DNA of 64,000 nucleotides from positions 1,157,776-1,221,775 of the forward strand of contig NZ_QGGZ01000001.1 of NCBI RefSeq assembly GCF_003148825.1, read 5' to 3'. The stretch is from Streptomyces sp. CG 926. GTDB lineage: Bacteria; Actinomycetota; Actinomycetes; Streptomycetales; Streptomycetaceae. The position numbers and the translations under genes are program-made. Within the stretch, counting starts at the first letter, position 1, and each line of letters opens with the position of its first letter. Shown here piece after piece: positions 9,210-18,015 of the stretch. The notes under the pieces are model-generated. The model was not told the DNA's origin. It did no database searches and saw nothing but the letters and a program-made list of their open reading frames with translations.

Positions 9210-10205
9210 ATGCCTCTCGTACCGCCCCGGATCAGCAGGCGCCACGCCCTGCGGGTCCTGGTGGCCGTACTCGCCGTGCTCGGCGTGCTGACGTGGTGGC
9301 TGAAGCCCTTCGGGCACCCGGAACTGCAGGGTGAGCTGACCTTCAGCACGGGCGCGCGGGCCGGGGTCTACCACCGGTACGGGGAACTGCTGGAGCAGGC
9401 GCTCAAGCGGGACATGCCCGGCGTCGACGTGCGACTGGAGACCAGCGAGGGTTCGCAGGAGAACCTGAAGCGGCTGGCCACCGGCGAGGCGGACTTCACG
9501 GTGGCGACGGCGGACGCGGTCGCCAAGTACCAGCTCGACCAGAGGGCCGGCGCGGACCGACTACGAGGGGTCGCTCGGCTCTACGACGACTACGTGCAGC
9601 TCGTGGTCCCGGCCGGCTCCCCGGTGCAGTCGGCCCGTGACCTGCGCGGCAAGCGGGTGGCGATCGGTCAGCCGGGGTCCGGGGTGCGGCTGGTCTCGGA
9701 GCGGCTGCTGCGGGCGGCCAAGATCGACCCGGTACTGGACCTCACGTCGGTGTCCATAGGTATCGACACCATGCCGAGCGAGCTGGAGGCCGGCCGGATC
9801 GACGCGTTCTTCTGGTCGGGCGGGCTGCCGACCAACGCCGTGCGGGAGCTGTCGGAGCGCTTCGACATCCGGCTGGTGCAGCTCGGCGACCTGGTGGAAC
9901 AGCTCCAGGAGAGCGGCTCCCCGGCGCGCTACTACCGGACGGCCGTGATGCCGCAGGACACCTACTCGCGGGCGCGCAACACCAGCGCCGTGTCGACCCT
10001 GGCCGTGCCGAACCTGCTGGTGACCATGGAGGGGACCGACCCCCAGCTCACCGAGCAACTGACGCGGACGGTGATCCTCAGCCGTGACCTCGTCGGCCGT
10101 GAGGTGCACGCGGCGCAGCTCGTGGACCTGCGGACGGCGATCTACACCGAGCCCGTGGACCTGCACGAGGGCGCACGCCGGTACTACCGGTCCGTCAAGC
10201 CCTGA
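9210..10205 (+). CDS. TAXI-family TRAP transporter solute-binding protein
   Basis: 331 residues. The N-terminus has a basic patch ([11 protein letters not shown]) and one hydrophobic segment (about residues 13-30) that looks like an uncleaved anchor or signal peptide; there is no lipobox Cys. The mature part shows TAXI features: [67 protein letters not shown] proteins bind small organic acids or amino acids for a DctM-type permease. No such permease is in this window, so this is an orphan receptor. ATG at 9210 gives a proper signal segment. It converges with the ROK kinase gene. Confidence 0.85.
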   Translation: MPLVPPRISRRHALRVLVAVLAVLGVLTWWLKPFGHPELQGELTFSTGARAGVYHRYGELLEQALKRDMPGVDVRLETSEGSQENLKRLATGEADFTVATADAVAKYQLDQRAGADRLRGVARLYDDYVQLVVPAGSPVQSARDLRGKRVAIGQPGSGVRLVSERLLRAAKIDPVLDLTSVSIGIDTMPSELEAGRIDAFFWSGGLPTNAVRELSERFDIRLVQLGDLVEQLQESGSPARYYRTAVMPQDTYSRARNTSAVSTLAVPNLLVTMEGTDPQLTEQLTRTVILSRDLVGREVHAAQLVDLRTAIYTEPVDLHEGARRYYRSVKP

Positions 10206-10241
10206 CCCCGGGGGCCCGGGGAGTCCCGACGGCTTCGAGGT

Positions 10242-11306
10242 TCAGGACGTGGACGGCCGCGACGACGGGGAAGGCAGCAGCATGGTCGCCGCCGCGGCCG
10301 CGCCGATCAGTCCCGCGTGGGTGCCCAGCATCGCCGGCACCACCTGGATGTCCTTGACGAACGAAAGCGTGGCGTAGGCCGCGAGGTGTCTGCGGATCGG
10401 GGCGAAGAGGGTGTCGCCGGCGGCGGCCACTCCACCACCGATGACCGTGATGTCCGTCTCCACCAGGGTCGCGGTGGCCGCGATGGCGGCGGCGAGGGCG
10501 CGGCCCGCCCGATCGAAGGCGGCCAGGGCGATCGGGTCGCCCTCGACGGCGGCGGCGGCCACCCCGGCGGCCGTCGCATCCCGCTCGCCGCCGGCGCCGC
10601 CGGCGCCGTTCACGCTTCCGCCGCCGGCCGCGGTGTCCGACGGGGTCCAGCCCTGCTCCAAGGCCCAGCGGGCGATCGCCGTACCCGAGGCGATCGACTC
10701 GACGCACCCGTGGCCCCCGCAGACGCACGGCTCTCCGTCGAAGGCCACGCTGATGTGGCCGATGTGTCCCGCGTTGCCGGTGGGGCCGGGGTGGAGCTGG
10801 TTGTTCAGGATCAGGCCGCCGCCCACGCCGGTGGAGACCACCATGCACAGCGCGTCGGCGTGGCCCCGGGCCGCGCCCAGCCAATGCTCGGCGGCGGTCA
10901 TCGCCACTCCGTCGCCGGCCAGCACGGTCGGCAGGTCGGCCCCGCGCGCCGCGAGCTCCGCCACGACTCTTTCCTGGACCGGGAAATCCCGCCAGGCGCC
11001 GATGTTGACCGGGCTGACGGTGCCCCGGGAGGTGTCCACCGGACCGGCGCTGCCGATCCCGCAGCGCTCGGCCGAGGCCCACAGCGGCGAGGCGGAGAGG
11101 TCGGCGACGACCTCGGCGACCGCCGCCATGACGCCGTCCGCGTCCGTCCCGCGCGGGGTCGGGCGGCGGGTGGTGGCCGTCATCGTGCCGTCGGGGTGCA
11201 CCAGCGCACCGGCGATCTTCGTGCCGCCGATGTCGATCGCCACGGTCGGCCCGGAGGCCGCCGCGGCTGCCCGCGGTGCGGAGAACGGGGCGCTGGGAAT
11301 GATCAC
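10242..11306 (-). CDS. ROK-family sugar kinase
   Basis: 354 residues. ATP-binding motif VAIDIGGTKIAGALV at about 22-36; DGVAM carrying the likely catalytic Asp132; STGVGGGL; NAGHIGHISV with the zinc-binding His; and the ROK zinc motif CVCGGHGCVE at 194-202. It lacks an N-terminal HTH, so it is a kinase rather than a ROK repressor. It starts 27 bp after the LacI gene and is preceded by a GGAG, so the two are one operon. Between-domain loops are Gly/Ala-rich (about 225-245). With a beta-mannosidase-like and an ENGase gene nearby, mannose or N-acetylglucosamine are the best substrate guesses; glucose is also possible. Confidence 0.88.
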   Translation of the reverse strand: MIIPSAPFSAPRAAAAASGPTVAIDIGGTKIAGALVHPDGTMTATTRRPTPRGTDADGVMAAVAEVVADLSASPLWASAERCGIGSAGPVDTSRGTVSPVNIGAWRDFPVQERVVAELAARGADLPTVLAGDGVAMTAAEHWLGAARGHADALCMVVSTGVGGGLILNNQLHPGPTGNAGHIGHISVAFDGEPCVCGGHGCVESIASGTAIARWALEQGWTPSDTAAGGGSVNGAGGAGGERDATAAGVAAAAVEGDPIALAAFDRAGRALAAAIAATATLVETDITVIGGGVAAAGDTLFAPIRRHLAAYATLSFVKDIQVVPAMLGTHAGLIGAAAAATMLLPSPSSRPSTS

Positions 11307-11333
11307 GGTGGCGGCTCCAGGAAGGTTTCAGGG

Positions 11334-12458
11334 TTAAGTATGCGCCGGGGGCGGCGCCGTGCTCTCACGCGGCTCCAGCCTGGGCCGCTCGCTGATCCGC
11401 ACCCCGGGTGGGTCGCCCGCGAGGACGGCCAGCAGTTCCTCGGCGGCCAGCCGACCGAAGCCGGCGGTGTCCCGTACGAGAGCGGTGAGTCGGGGATGGG
11501 TGACCCGGCAGAGCGCGGAGTCGTCCCAGGCCACGATCGACAGCCTGCCCGGGACGGGGATGCCCAGTTCGGCGGCGACCGCGCTCCCGGCGACGGCCAT
11601 CACGTCGTTGTCGTAGACGAGCGCCGTGGGCGGCTCCGGCTCGGCGAGGACCCGTCGGGTGGCCGCCGCGCCCTCGGTGTCGGAGTAGTCGGTGGGCACC
11701 GAGCGCACCTGGTCCGGGCCGAGCCCACGACGCGCGGCCTCGGTGCGCAGGGACTCCATCCGGCGGACGGTGTGGGCGAGGTAGGGGAGCCCGGCGACAT
11801 GCACGATCCGGCGGTGGCCGAGCCCGTGGAGGTGCTCCAGGACCTGGGCCATGGCGCCGGCGTCGTCGGCCCGGACCGAGGACAGGACCGAGGACAGGAC
11901 CGCGGGCGCGGCCGCATCCCGTACCGCGTGTGCGGCCGCGGCCGGAGCGGGGGCGCCCCCGCTCCGGTCCTCCGGGGGCAGCGCCTCGCCGATGGTGACC
12001 GCCGGCAGGGCCAGTGCCTCCAGGAGCGCCGGTCGCGGGTCGCTCGTCCGCGGATCCACGACGAGGACGCCGTCGACCCGGCGCTCGGCCCACCAGCGGC
12101 GGTAGATCGCGCATTCGGCGTCGATGTCCTCGACGACCTGGAACAGCAGGGCGGTCCGGGCCGCGGAGAGGACCTCCTGGATGCCGGAGACGAGCTGGAG
12201 GAAGAAGGACTCGACGCCGAGCGTGTGCGCGGGCCGGGCGAGGACCAGGCCCACGGCTCCGGAGCGTTCGCCGGACAGGGCCCGGGCCGCGCTGTTGGGC
12301 TGCCAACCGAGTTCCTCGGCGACACGACGGACCCGGGCCCGGGTGTCCTGCGAGACGCCCGGCCGGCCGTTGAGCGCGAAGGAGACGGCGCTCTCCGACA
12401 CACCGGCCTGCCGGGCGATGTCCTTGATCGTGGGTCTACGGGCCATGGACTGTCTCAT
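11334..12458 (-). CDS. LacI-family transcriptional regulator
   Basis: 374 residues. N-terminal LacI HTH: TIKDIARQAGVSESAVSFALNG, then the hinge helix LGWQPNSAARALSGERSG; residues about 65-350 form the periplasmic-binding-protein-like sensor domain with YDNDVMAVAGSAVAAELGIPVP and VAWDDSALCRV. ATG at 12458 follows AAGGAC. It is divergent from the GH5 gene, so it most likely controls both directions. An in-frame 12-bp duplication (11873-11901) gives VLSSVLSSV in the sensor domain, next to an Ala-rich loop, and is absent from what I know of the family. Confidence 0.93.
   Translation of the reverse strand: MRQSMARRPTIKDIARQAGVSESAVSFALNGRPGVSQDTRARVRRVAEELGWQPNSAARALSGERSGAVGLVLARPAHTLGVESFFLQLVSGIQEVLSAARTALLFQVVEDIDAECAIYRRWWAERRVDGVLVVDPRTSDPRPALLEALALPAVTIGEALPPEDRSGGAPAPAAAAHAVRDAAAPAVLSSVLSSVRADDAGAMAQVLEHLHGLGHRRIVHVAGLPYLAHTVRRMESLRTEAARRGLGPDQVRSVPTDYSDTEGAAATRRVLAEPEPPTALVYDNDVMAVAGSAVAAELGIPVPGRLSIVAWDDSALCRVTHPRLTALVRDTAGFGRLAAEELLAVLAGDPPGVRISERPRLEPRESTAPPPAHT
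11873..11901. repeat. 12-bp tandem duplication inside lacI-family gene
   Basis: The unit GGACCGAGGACA occurs twice in a row (11873-11884, 11885-11896), followed by five bases of a third copy. It is in frame and duplicates four residues (LSSV) of the regulator. Confidence 0.85.
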
Positions 12459-12799
12459 TCGTCCTTCGGGTGCGTCACGCGTGGCGGCCTACGGATGGCG
12501 GAATACGGATGGCGATGGCCGGACCGTACGCGATCCTGCCCTGACAGGACGCTCTTATGACGATCAGCAGCGGGAACGACGAATCGCCGAGCGGCCGCCG
12601 GTCGAGCGGGTGCGCCGCGAAGCGGCCCGCGCCGTGCACGGTCACGCGGAGCCGGCCGGCGCGGCCCTTCCCGTGGCTCCGCCCTTCGGATCACCAGCGC
12701 GGGCGATTTCGGGCCGCCCGGCGAAACGGGCCGGAGCGGTGATCGGCGTGACCGAAATAGCGCTGTCCATTTCCCTGCACCCCTGCACCACCGGCTCAA

Positions 12800-12813
12800 C
12801 TAAAGCGCATTAG
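12800..12813. promoter_or_regulatory. Candidate LacI-family operator O1
   Basis: CTAAAGCGCATTAG, matching its own reverse complement at 12 of 14 positions and centred on GCGC, the CpG centre typical of LacI-family operators. It lies 174 bp before the GH5 start and shares CTnAAGCGCATnAG with the second site. Confidence 0.6.
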
Positions 12814-12855
12814 CTCTCTCAGAGTCTGCGGCCCACAACCCTTGTGTCAACCGAG

Positions 12856-12869
12856 CTGAAGCGCATAAG
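12856..12869. promoter_or_regulatory. Candidate LacI-family operator O2
   Basis: CTGAAGCGCATAAG, 56 bp after O1 (start to start) and in the same orientation. Its ATAAG end overlaps a possible -10 element, with TTGTGT at 12842 as a possible -35, which would let a bound repressor block the promoter. Confidence 0.55.
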
Positions 12870-12986
12870 TGAACGCGCGTGGAGCGACCGGTCGCCCTGT
12901 TGACTTTCCGCATCCGCACCGGCAGGTTGTGGCGCATCCGGTGAATTCGTCGAGTACGCGAGTACTCCAGAACTCCAGGACGCCCT

Positions 12987-14270
12987 GTGCCCGATGACGC
13001 GCTCCGCTTCGGCGCCAACTACACCCCGTCCCGCGGCTGGTTCCACCACTGGCTGGACTTCGATATCGACGAGGTGCGGGCCGACCTCGACTCGATCGCC
13101 GCACTCGGGCTCGACCACATCCGCGTCTTCCCGCTGTGGCCGGTCTTCCAGCCGAACCGGACGCTGATCCGGCCGCGCGCCGTCGAGCAGCTCGTGGACC
13201 TCTGCGACGCGGCCGCCGAGCGCGGGCTCGACGTCCACGTGGACGGCCTGCAGGGGCACCTGTCGAGCTTCGACTTCCTGCCCGCCTGGACCCGGACCTG
13301 GCACCGGCGCAACATCTTCACCGACCCGGCCGTGGTCGCCGGACAGGAGGAGTACCTGCGCACGCTGGCCGCGGCCCTCGCCGACCGGCCGAACTTCCTG
13401 GGCATGACGGTCGGCAACGAGATCAACCAGTTCTCCGGCGCCCCGCACCCCGACCCCGACCGGATCACCCCGGACCAGGCCGCCCGCTGGCTGGAGCGGA
13501 TGCTCGCCGCCTGCGAGGAAGGCGCCCCCGGGCGGCTGCACCTGCATGCCGAGTACGACGCCGCCTGGTACCAGGACGGGCACCCCTTCACCCCGACCCA
13601 GGCGGCCCGGCTGGGCGGCGTCACGGCCGTGCACTCCTGGGTGTTCAACGGCACCGCGCAACGCCACGGCCGGAGCGGGACGGCGACCGAGCACCATGCC
13701 GCGTACCTGATCGAGCTCTCCAAGGCCTGGGCGCTGGACCCGCACCGTCCGGTGTGGCTCCAGGAGGTCGGCGCCCCCGCGCCACTGATCCCGCCCGAGC
13801 ACGCGGCGCGGTTCACCGAGGCGACCGTCGCGAACGCCTTGGACTGCCCGGACCTGTGGGGCGTGACCTGGTGGTGCTCGCACGACGTGTCCCGGGAGCT
13901 CGCGGACTTCCCGGAGCTGGAGTACGGCCTCGGCCTGCTCACCAACGACCGCCGGACCAAACCGGCCGGCGCCGCCATCGCCCGGATCGCCGCGGCCTGG
14001 CGAGGCCGCGCGCACCGGCCGGCCCGGCGGTCCACCGCACTCGTCGTGGACATCGGCGGGGCCGTGGACGGGGACGAGGTCGTCGATGGCGCGGCGCACA
14101 CTGCGGGGCGCTCGTCGTGCGCCCCGGGCGGAGCCTTCTTCGAGGCGTGGGCCTCGCTGACGGCCCAGGGGGTGCGCCCCGCCGTGGTCCTCGCGGAGCG
14201 TGCCTGGGACCCCGCCCATCTGGCCGCGCGCGGCATCACCGAGGTGGTGCGCGTGCACGACGTGACCTGA
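12987..14270 (+). CDS. Intracellular GH5-type clan GH-A glycosidase (beta-mannosidase candidate)
   Basis: 427 residues, no signal peptide, so cytoplasmic. It is a TIM-barrel clan A hydrolase: general acid Glu145 in TVGNEINQF (the NE motif at the end of strand 4) and nucleophile Glu260 in VWLQEVGAP (strand 7); LRFGANYTPSRGWFHHW near the N-terminus is typical of the actinobacterial GH5 subfamily that includes beta-mannosidases acting on Man-beta-1,4-GlcNAc. After about residue 345 the tail (RPARRSTALVVDIGG to the end) is unlike the barrel and may be a small beta domain. GTG at 12987 has AGGA 7 bp before. With the GH85 enzyme 96 bp downstream, cleavage of the beta-mannosyl linkage of imported N-glycan cores is the best guess. 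Other GH5 beta-glycosidase activities are possible. Confidence 0.82.
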   Translation: MPDDALRFGANYTPSRGWFHHWLDFDIDEVRADLDSIAALGLDHIRVFPLWPVFQPNRTLIRPRAVEQLVDLCDAAAERGLDVHVDGLQGHLSSFDFLPAWTRTWHRRNIFTDPAVVAGQEEYLRTLAAALADRPNFLGMTVGNEINQFSGAPHPDPDRITPDQAARWLERMLAACEEGAPGRLHLHAEYDAAWYQDGHPFTPTQAARLGGVTAVHSWVFNGTAQRHGRSGTATEHHAAYLIELSKAWALDPHRPVWLQEVGAPAPLIPPEHAARFTEATVANALDCPDLWGVTWWCSHDVSRELADFPELEYGLGLLTNDRRTKPAGAAIARIAAAWRGRAHRPARRSTALVVDIGGAVDGDEVVDGAAHTAGRSSCAPGGAFFEAWASLTAQGVRPAVVLAERAWDPAHLAARGITEVVRVHDVT

Positions 14271-14340
14271 CCCCGCCCGGACCTGACCCGACCTGACCCC
14301 GCCTGGCCTGGCCTGACCTGACGCGACCTGGCCCGATCCC
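14271..14340. repeat. Degenerate CCTGAC-rich spacer repeat
   Basis: The spacer after the GH5 stop is a run of imperfect cctgac/cctggc units (about ten). No hairpin; probably slippage-derived simple repeat. Confidence 0.5.
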
Positions 14341-14366
14341 CCGATTTCTTTCGTGAGGAGCCCCGC

Positions 14367-16565
14367 ATGCCCGAGACCGACGACGGCGTCGATCCGAGTA
14401 CGCCGCCCGCCGCGATACGCCCGACCCGACGCAGGGCGCTGGTCACCGGGGCCGGGGCCGCCGCGCTGCTGGGCCTGGCGGGCCGTGCCCGGGCAGCCGC
14501 CGCGCCCGCGCCCTTACCCACGGGAGGGCCCGCCGTCGCAGCGCCGACCTCGGCCCCGGCCCCGGCCCCGGCCGACCTGGCCCCGTACGCCTCGTACTGG
14601 TTCCCGGACTCGCTCCCCCCGGGGACCCCCGGCCCGGGGATCGTGTGGCGCTCGCTCAGCCGGTGGACCCCCGAGGGCGACCCCGACCTGGCCCACAACA
14701 CCTCGACCGTCCCCCTGGCGGAGCGCTTCACCCCGGTCCCGGCGAACCGGACCGCCCGCGCCGGCCAGGCCCGTATCGCCTCCCTGGTCTCCTTCGGGCC
14801 CACGGCCGGGAACCCCTCCCAGGGCTCCCCGACCGCCGACCACTACGCGCTCACGCACTGGGCGTACATCGACGAGCTGGTCTTCTGGGGCGGGTCCGCC
14901 GGCGAGGGCATCGTGCTCGCGCCCAACGCGCCCGTGGTCGACGCCGCCCACCGCCACGGGGTGCGGGTACTGGGCAACCTGTTCCTGCCCCCCGTCGCCT
15001 ACGGCGGTGACCTCCGGTGGACGCGCGACCTGGTGCGGCGGGACTCCCTCGGCCGTTTCCCGATCGCCGACAAGCTCGTGCAGGTGGCGCGGACGTACGG
15101 CTTCGACGGCTGGTTCGTGAACGCCGAGACCGACGGCGGGGACAGCGCGCTCGCCACGCGGATGCGGGAGTTCCTGCGCGCCCTGCGGGCGGGCGGCGAA
15201 CCCCACGGCCTGCGCATCACCTGGTACGACGCGATGAACAGCACCGGCCGGGTGGGCTGGCAGGGTGCCCTCAACGCGCTCAACCAGGAGTTCTTCGAGG
15301 ATCGGGCCGGGAAGGTCGCGGACACGATGTTCGTGGACTTCCGCTGGACGCCGCAGACCTTGGCCGCCTCGGGTGCGCTCGCCGACCGTCTCGGCCGCTC
15401 CCGCCACGAGCTGTGGGCCGCCGTGGACACCGAGTCCCGTGGCTGGGACTCCGTCGTGGACTGGGACGCGATCGTCCCGCGCGAGCGCGATCACGTCGTC
15501 GGCTACGGCTTCTACCGGCCCGAGTGGACCCGCAACCATCTCACCGACCGCTCCCCCGGGGCCTTCCACCGCGCCGACGACCGGTTCTGGACGGGCGAGT
15601 CCCTGGATCCGTCCCGGCCCGCACCCGATCCCGCTGCCGTACCCGCTCCCGCTCCCGATTCCGGCTGGCGGGCTCCCGCCACGGTCGTCGCCGACCGGTC
15701 CACCGTCACCGAGCTCCCCTTCGCCTGCTCCTTCAACACCGGTCACGGGCTGCGCTGGTACGACGGCGGCAAGGTCGTCTCGGACAGCCCCTGGAACCAC
15801 CTCGGGCTCCAGGACCGGCTCCCCGGCCGCCGCTGGGTGGTGGACACCGCCGGGGCTCGGCCGTCGGTCACCCTGGACTTCGCGGACGCCTGGCGCGGCG
15901 GCTCCAGCGTGCTGGTGGAGGGCACCCCGACCGCGCCGGTGATCATCGGGTTGCACGCGACGCGGCTGCCGCTGACCCGCGGGGCGGTGCTGGAACTGGT
16001 GCACGCCACCGGGTCGTCGGAGCCGGTCGCGGTGGAGGTCGGCGTGGCCCTCCGCGAGCCGTCGGGCCCCGGCGAGCCGGTCCCGTACACGTGGTTGCCG
16101 GCCCGGACCCGGGACATCGGGCAGGGCTGGCGTACGACGCGGGCCGGGCCGGCGGCACTGGCGGGCGGGACCGCGTACGGCCTTGCGGTACGGATCACCG
16201 CGCCCGGGGGGAGGCCGGTGGTGTGGCGGGTCGGCGCCCTGTCGGTACGCGACGGGACCCGCACCCGGCGCCCGGCCCCGCCCACGGCTCCGGTCGTGGA
16301 CGCCTCGGCCCGACAGGACGGCCGGGCCTGGCTGCGCCTGTCCTGGCGGGCGGCGGCCGGTCCCGACGGGCGGCCGCGCCACTACGAGGTGTGGCGGGTC
16401 CTCCCGGACGGCACCCGACGCTTCCTCGGCGGCACCTGCGGGACCGCGCTCTACCTGCCCGCCGTCCCGCGCGCCGGGCGGGAGCGGGCGGCGGCCTTCG
16501 AGGTCCGGGCCGTCGACGAGCTGTACGCGGTGTCGGAGGCGGCCCGCACCACCCTCCCCTGGTAG
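14367..16565 (+). CDS. Secreted GH85 endo-beta-N-acetylglucosaminidase
   Basis: 732 residues. A Tat signal is visible: TRRRALVTGAGAAALLGLAG (residues 20-39), then a Pro/Ala linker to about 70. The GH85 barrel follows, with WFPDSL, AYIDELVFWGG, GVRVLGNLFLPP, and the catalytic pair Asn252/Glu254 in GWFVNAET, as in Endo-A and Endo-D type enzymes (Asn assists, Glu is the acid). TWYDAMNSTGRVGWQ and MFVDFRW are further family blocks. From about residue 450 a beta-sandwich domain and then a fibronectin-III-like segment (VDASARQDGRAWLRLSW, AFEVRAVDEL) follow. GAGGAG precedes the ATG. It would cut the chitobiose core of N-glycans outside the cell. It is in one direction with the GH5 gene. Confidence 0.9.
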   Translation: MPETDDGVDPSTPPAAIRPTRRRALVTGAGAAALLGLAGRARAAAAPAPLPTGGPAVAAPTSAPAPAPADLAPYASYWFPDSLPPGTPGPGIVWRSLSRWTPEGDPDLAHNTSTVPLAERFTPVPANRTARAGQARIASLVSFGPTAGNPSQGSPTADHYALTHWAYIDELVFWGGSAGEGIVLAPNAPVVDAAHRHGVRVLGNLFLPPVAYGGDLRWTRDLVRRDSLGRFPIADKLVQVARTYGFDGWFVNAETDGGDSALATRMREFLRALRAGGEPHGLRITWYDAMNSTGRVGWQGALNALNQEFFEDRAGKVADTMFVDFRWTPQTLAASGALADRLGRSRHELWAAVDTESRGWDSVVDWDAIVPRERDHVVGYGFYRPEWTRNHLTDRSPGAFHRADDRFWTGESLDPSRPAPDPAAVPAPAPDSGWRAPATVVADRSTVTELPFACSFNTGHGLRWYDGGKVVSDSPWNHLGLQDRLPGRRWVVDTAGARPSVTLDFADAWRGGSSVLVEGTPTAPVIIGLHATRLPLTRGAVLELVHATGSSEPVAVEVGVALREPSGPGEPVPYTWLPARTRDIGQGWRTTRAGPAALAGGTAYGLAVRITAPGGRPVVWRVGALSVRDGTRTRRPAPPTAPVVDASARQDGRAWLRLSWRAAAGPDGRPRHYEVWRVLPDGTRRFLGGTCGTALYLPAVPRAGRERAAAFEVRAVDELYAVSEAARTTLPW

Positions 16566-16591
16566 CCGGGGCCGGCGGAGCGAGCCGGGGC

Positions 16592-18004
16592 TCAGGCGCC
16601 CTGGGGGTCGGTGCGCGGGACGGCCACCGTCACCCGCAGCCCGTGCGGCGGGTTCTTCTCGTAGGAGAGGGATCCGCCGCCCGCGGCGAGCAGGGCCCGG
16701 GAGATCGACAGGCCTAGCCCGGACCCCTTGATGTTCTGGTGACGGCCGCTGCGCCAGAACCGGTCGCCGACGCGGAGCAGCTCGTCCTCGGTGAGGCCGG
16801 GGCCGCGGTCGGCGACGACCACGCGGACGGAACGTCCCGCGGTGGACACGGACACCTCGACCTCCTCATCCGTGGGGGTGAATTTGAGGGCGTTGTCGAT
16901 GACGGCGTCGAGGGCGCTGGACAGGGCGATGGGGTCGGCCCAGCCGGTGATGGCGGTCCGGCCCGTCTCGGTGATCCGTACCCCCTTCTCCTCGGCGTAC
17001 GGGCGCCACGCGGCGACCCGTTCGGCCGTCAGGGCCCCGATGTCGATGAGGCTGATCTCGGCGGAGGCGTGCTCGGCCAGCGCCAGGTCCAGCAGGTCGT
17101 CCAGGACCTGGGTCAGGCGCTTGCCCTCGGTCCGCACGGAGGCGATCTCCGCGTTGCCCTCGGGCAGTTCGAGGGCGAGCAGCTCGATCCGCAGCAGCAG
17201 CGCCGCGAGCGGGTTGCGCAGCTGGTGGGAGGCGTCGGCGACGAACGCCCGCTGCTGCTCCAGGACCTCTTCGACGTTGTCGGCCATCTCGTTGAACGAG
17301 TGGGCAAGGCGCTGGAGTTCCGGGGGGCCGCCGGCGGCCGCGACGCGCGAGTTCATCCGTCCGGTGGCGATGCCGTGGGCGGCCGCGTCCAGGGTCTGCA
17401 CGGGCTTGAGCACCCAGCTGGTGAGCCGGAGGGCGGCGCCGAAGGCGACCAGCATGGCGGCGGCGAGCCCGCCCGCGATCAGCAGCCAGCCCCGCAGGAT
17501 CCGGGCACGCATCTGGTCGGTCGGTGATTCGGTGGCGACGACCGCGACCACGTCGCCGTCGAGGACGACCGGGGAGACGACGAGCAGTTTGCCGTCGGTC
17601 TGCCAGGGCCACACCTGCGGTGGATCGTGGCTTCGCCGGCCGGCGAGCGCGTCCAGCAGGGCCCGGCGTCCCTCGCGGGACTGCGGGAGCGTCCACCAGC
17701 TCGGGGATCGCACGAGGGCGTTGTCGTCGCGGAAGAAGATGCCGGCGCGGATTCCGTACAGGGTCTGGTAGCGGGCGAGTTCCTTGCCGAGGGTCTCGCG
17801 GCGCTCGGCGGCGCCGGTGGATCCGGAGCCCTCGGCGTCGATGACGAACTGCGCGAGGGCGGCGAAGCGGGCGCTGTCGTCGATCCGGTCGACCACCACC
17901 CGCTGCTGCTGCCCGGCGGCCAGGCTCACGGCGAGCGGGAAGCCGAGGGCGAGCAGCGTGCCCGCCATCAGGATGATGAGCAGGGGGAGCAGACGGGCAC
18001 GCAC
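16592..18004 (-). CDS. Two-component sensor histidine kinase
   Basis: 470 residues from a GTG with AGGGA 12 bp before it. TM1 at about 5-28, an extracellular sensing loop of about 145 residues, TM2 at about 176-198, HAMP 199-252, HisKA with phospho-accepting His260 in FVADASHQLRNPL, and HATPase with N box DNALKFTP, G1 DRGPGL, and G2 GSGLGLSIS. It starts 11 bp after the stop of the response regulator gene, forming an operon in which the regulator comes first. It is divergent from gluABCD; in S. coelicolor a two-component pair is at this same place. Regulation of glutamate uptake is a reasonable but untested guess. Confidence 0.93.
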   Translation of the reverse strand: MRARLLPLLIILMAGTLLALGFPLAVSLAAGQQQRVVVDRIDDSARFAALAQFVIDAEGSGSTGAAERRETLGKELARYQTLYGIRAGIFFRDDNALVRSPSWWTLPQSREGRRALLDALAGRRSHDPPQVWPWQTDGKLLVVSPVVLDGDVVAVVATESPTDQMRARILRGWLLIAGGLAAAMLVAFGAALRLTSWVLKPVQTLDAAAHGIATGRMNSRVAAAGGPPELQRLAHSFNEMADNVEEVLEQQRAFVADASHQLRNPLAALLLRIELLALELPEGNAEIASVRTEGKRLTQVLDDLLDLALAEHASAEISLIDIGALTAERVAAWRPYAEEKGVRITETGRTAITGWADPIALSSALDAVIDNALKFTPTDEEVEVSVSTAGRSVRVVVADRGPGLTEDELLRVGDRFWRSGRHQNIKGSGLGLSISRALLAAGGGSLSYEKNPPHGLRVTVAVPRTDPQGA

Positions 18005-18015
18005 GGCAGGGGTCC

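Larger units (their letters stand above)
12459..12986. other. Divergent regulatory region, LacI-type gene / GH5 gene
   Basis: 528 bp without a credible gene. The right-hand 190 bp is less GC-rich than the rest and holds the two operator-like near-palindromes described separately. The left 300 bp shows no clear promoter for the lacI-type gene. Confidence 0.6.

Noticed and set aside
10206..10221. CCCCGGG-GG-CCCGGGG palindrome after the TAXI gene as terminator
   Set aside because: The loop would be two bases and the match is a GC homopolymer effect.
14271..14340. CCTGAC repeats as a regulatory element of the GH85 gene
   Set aside because: Irregular units with no symmetry; more likely slippage.
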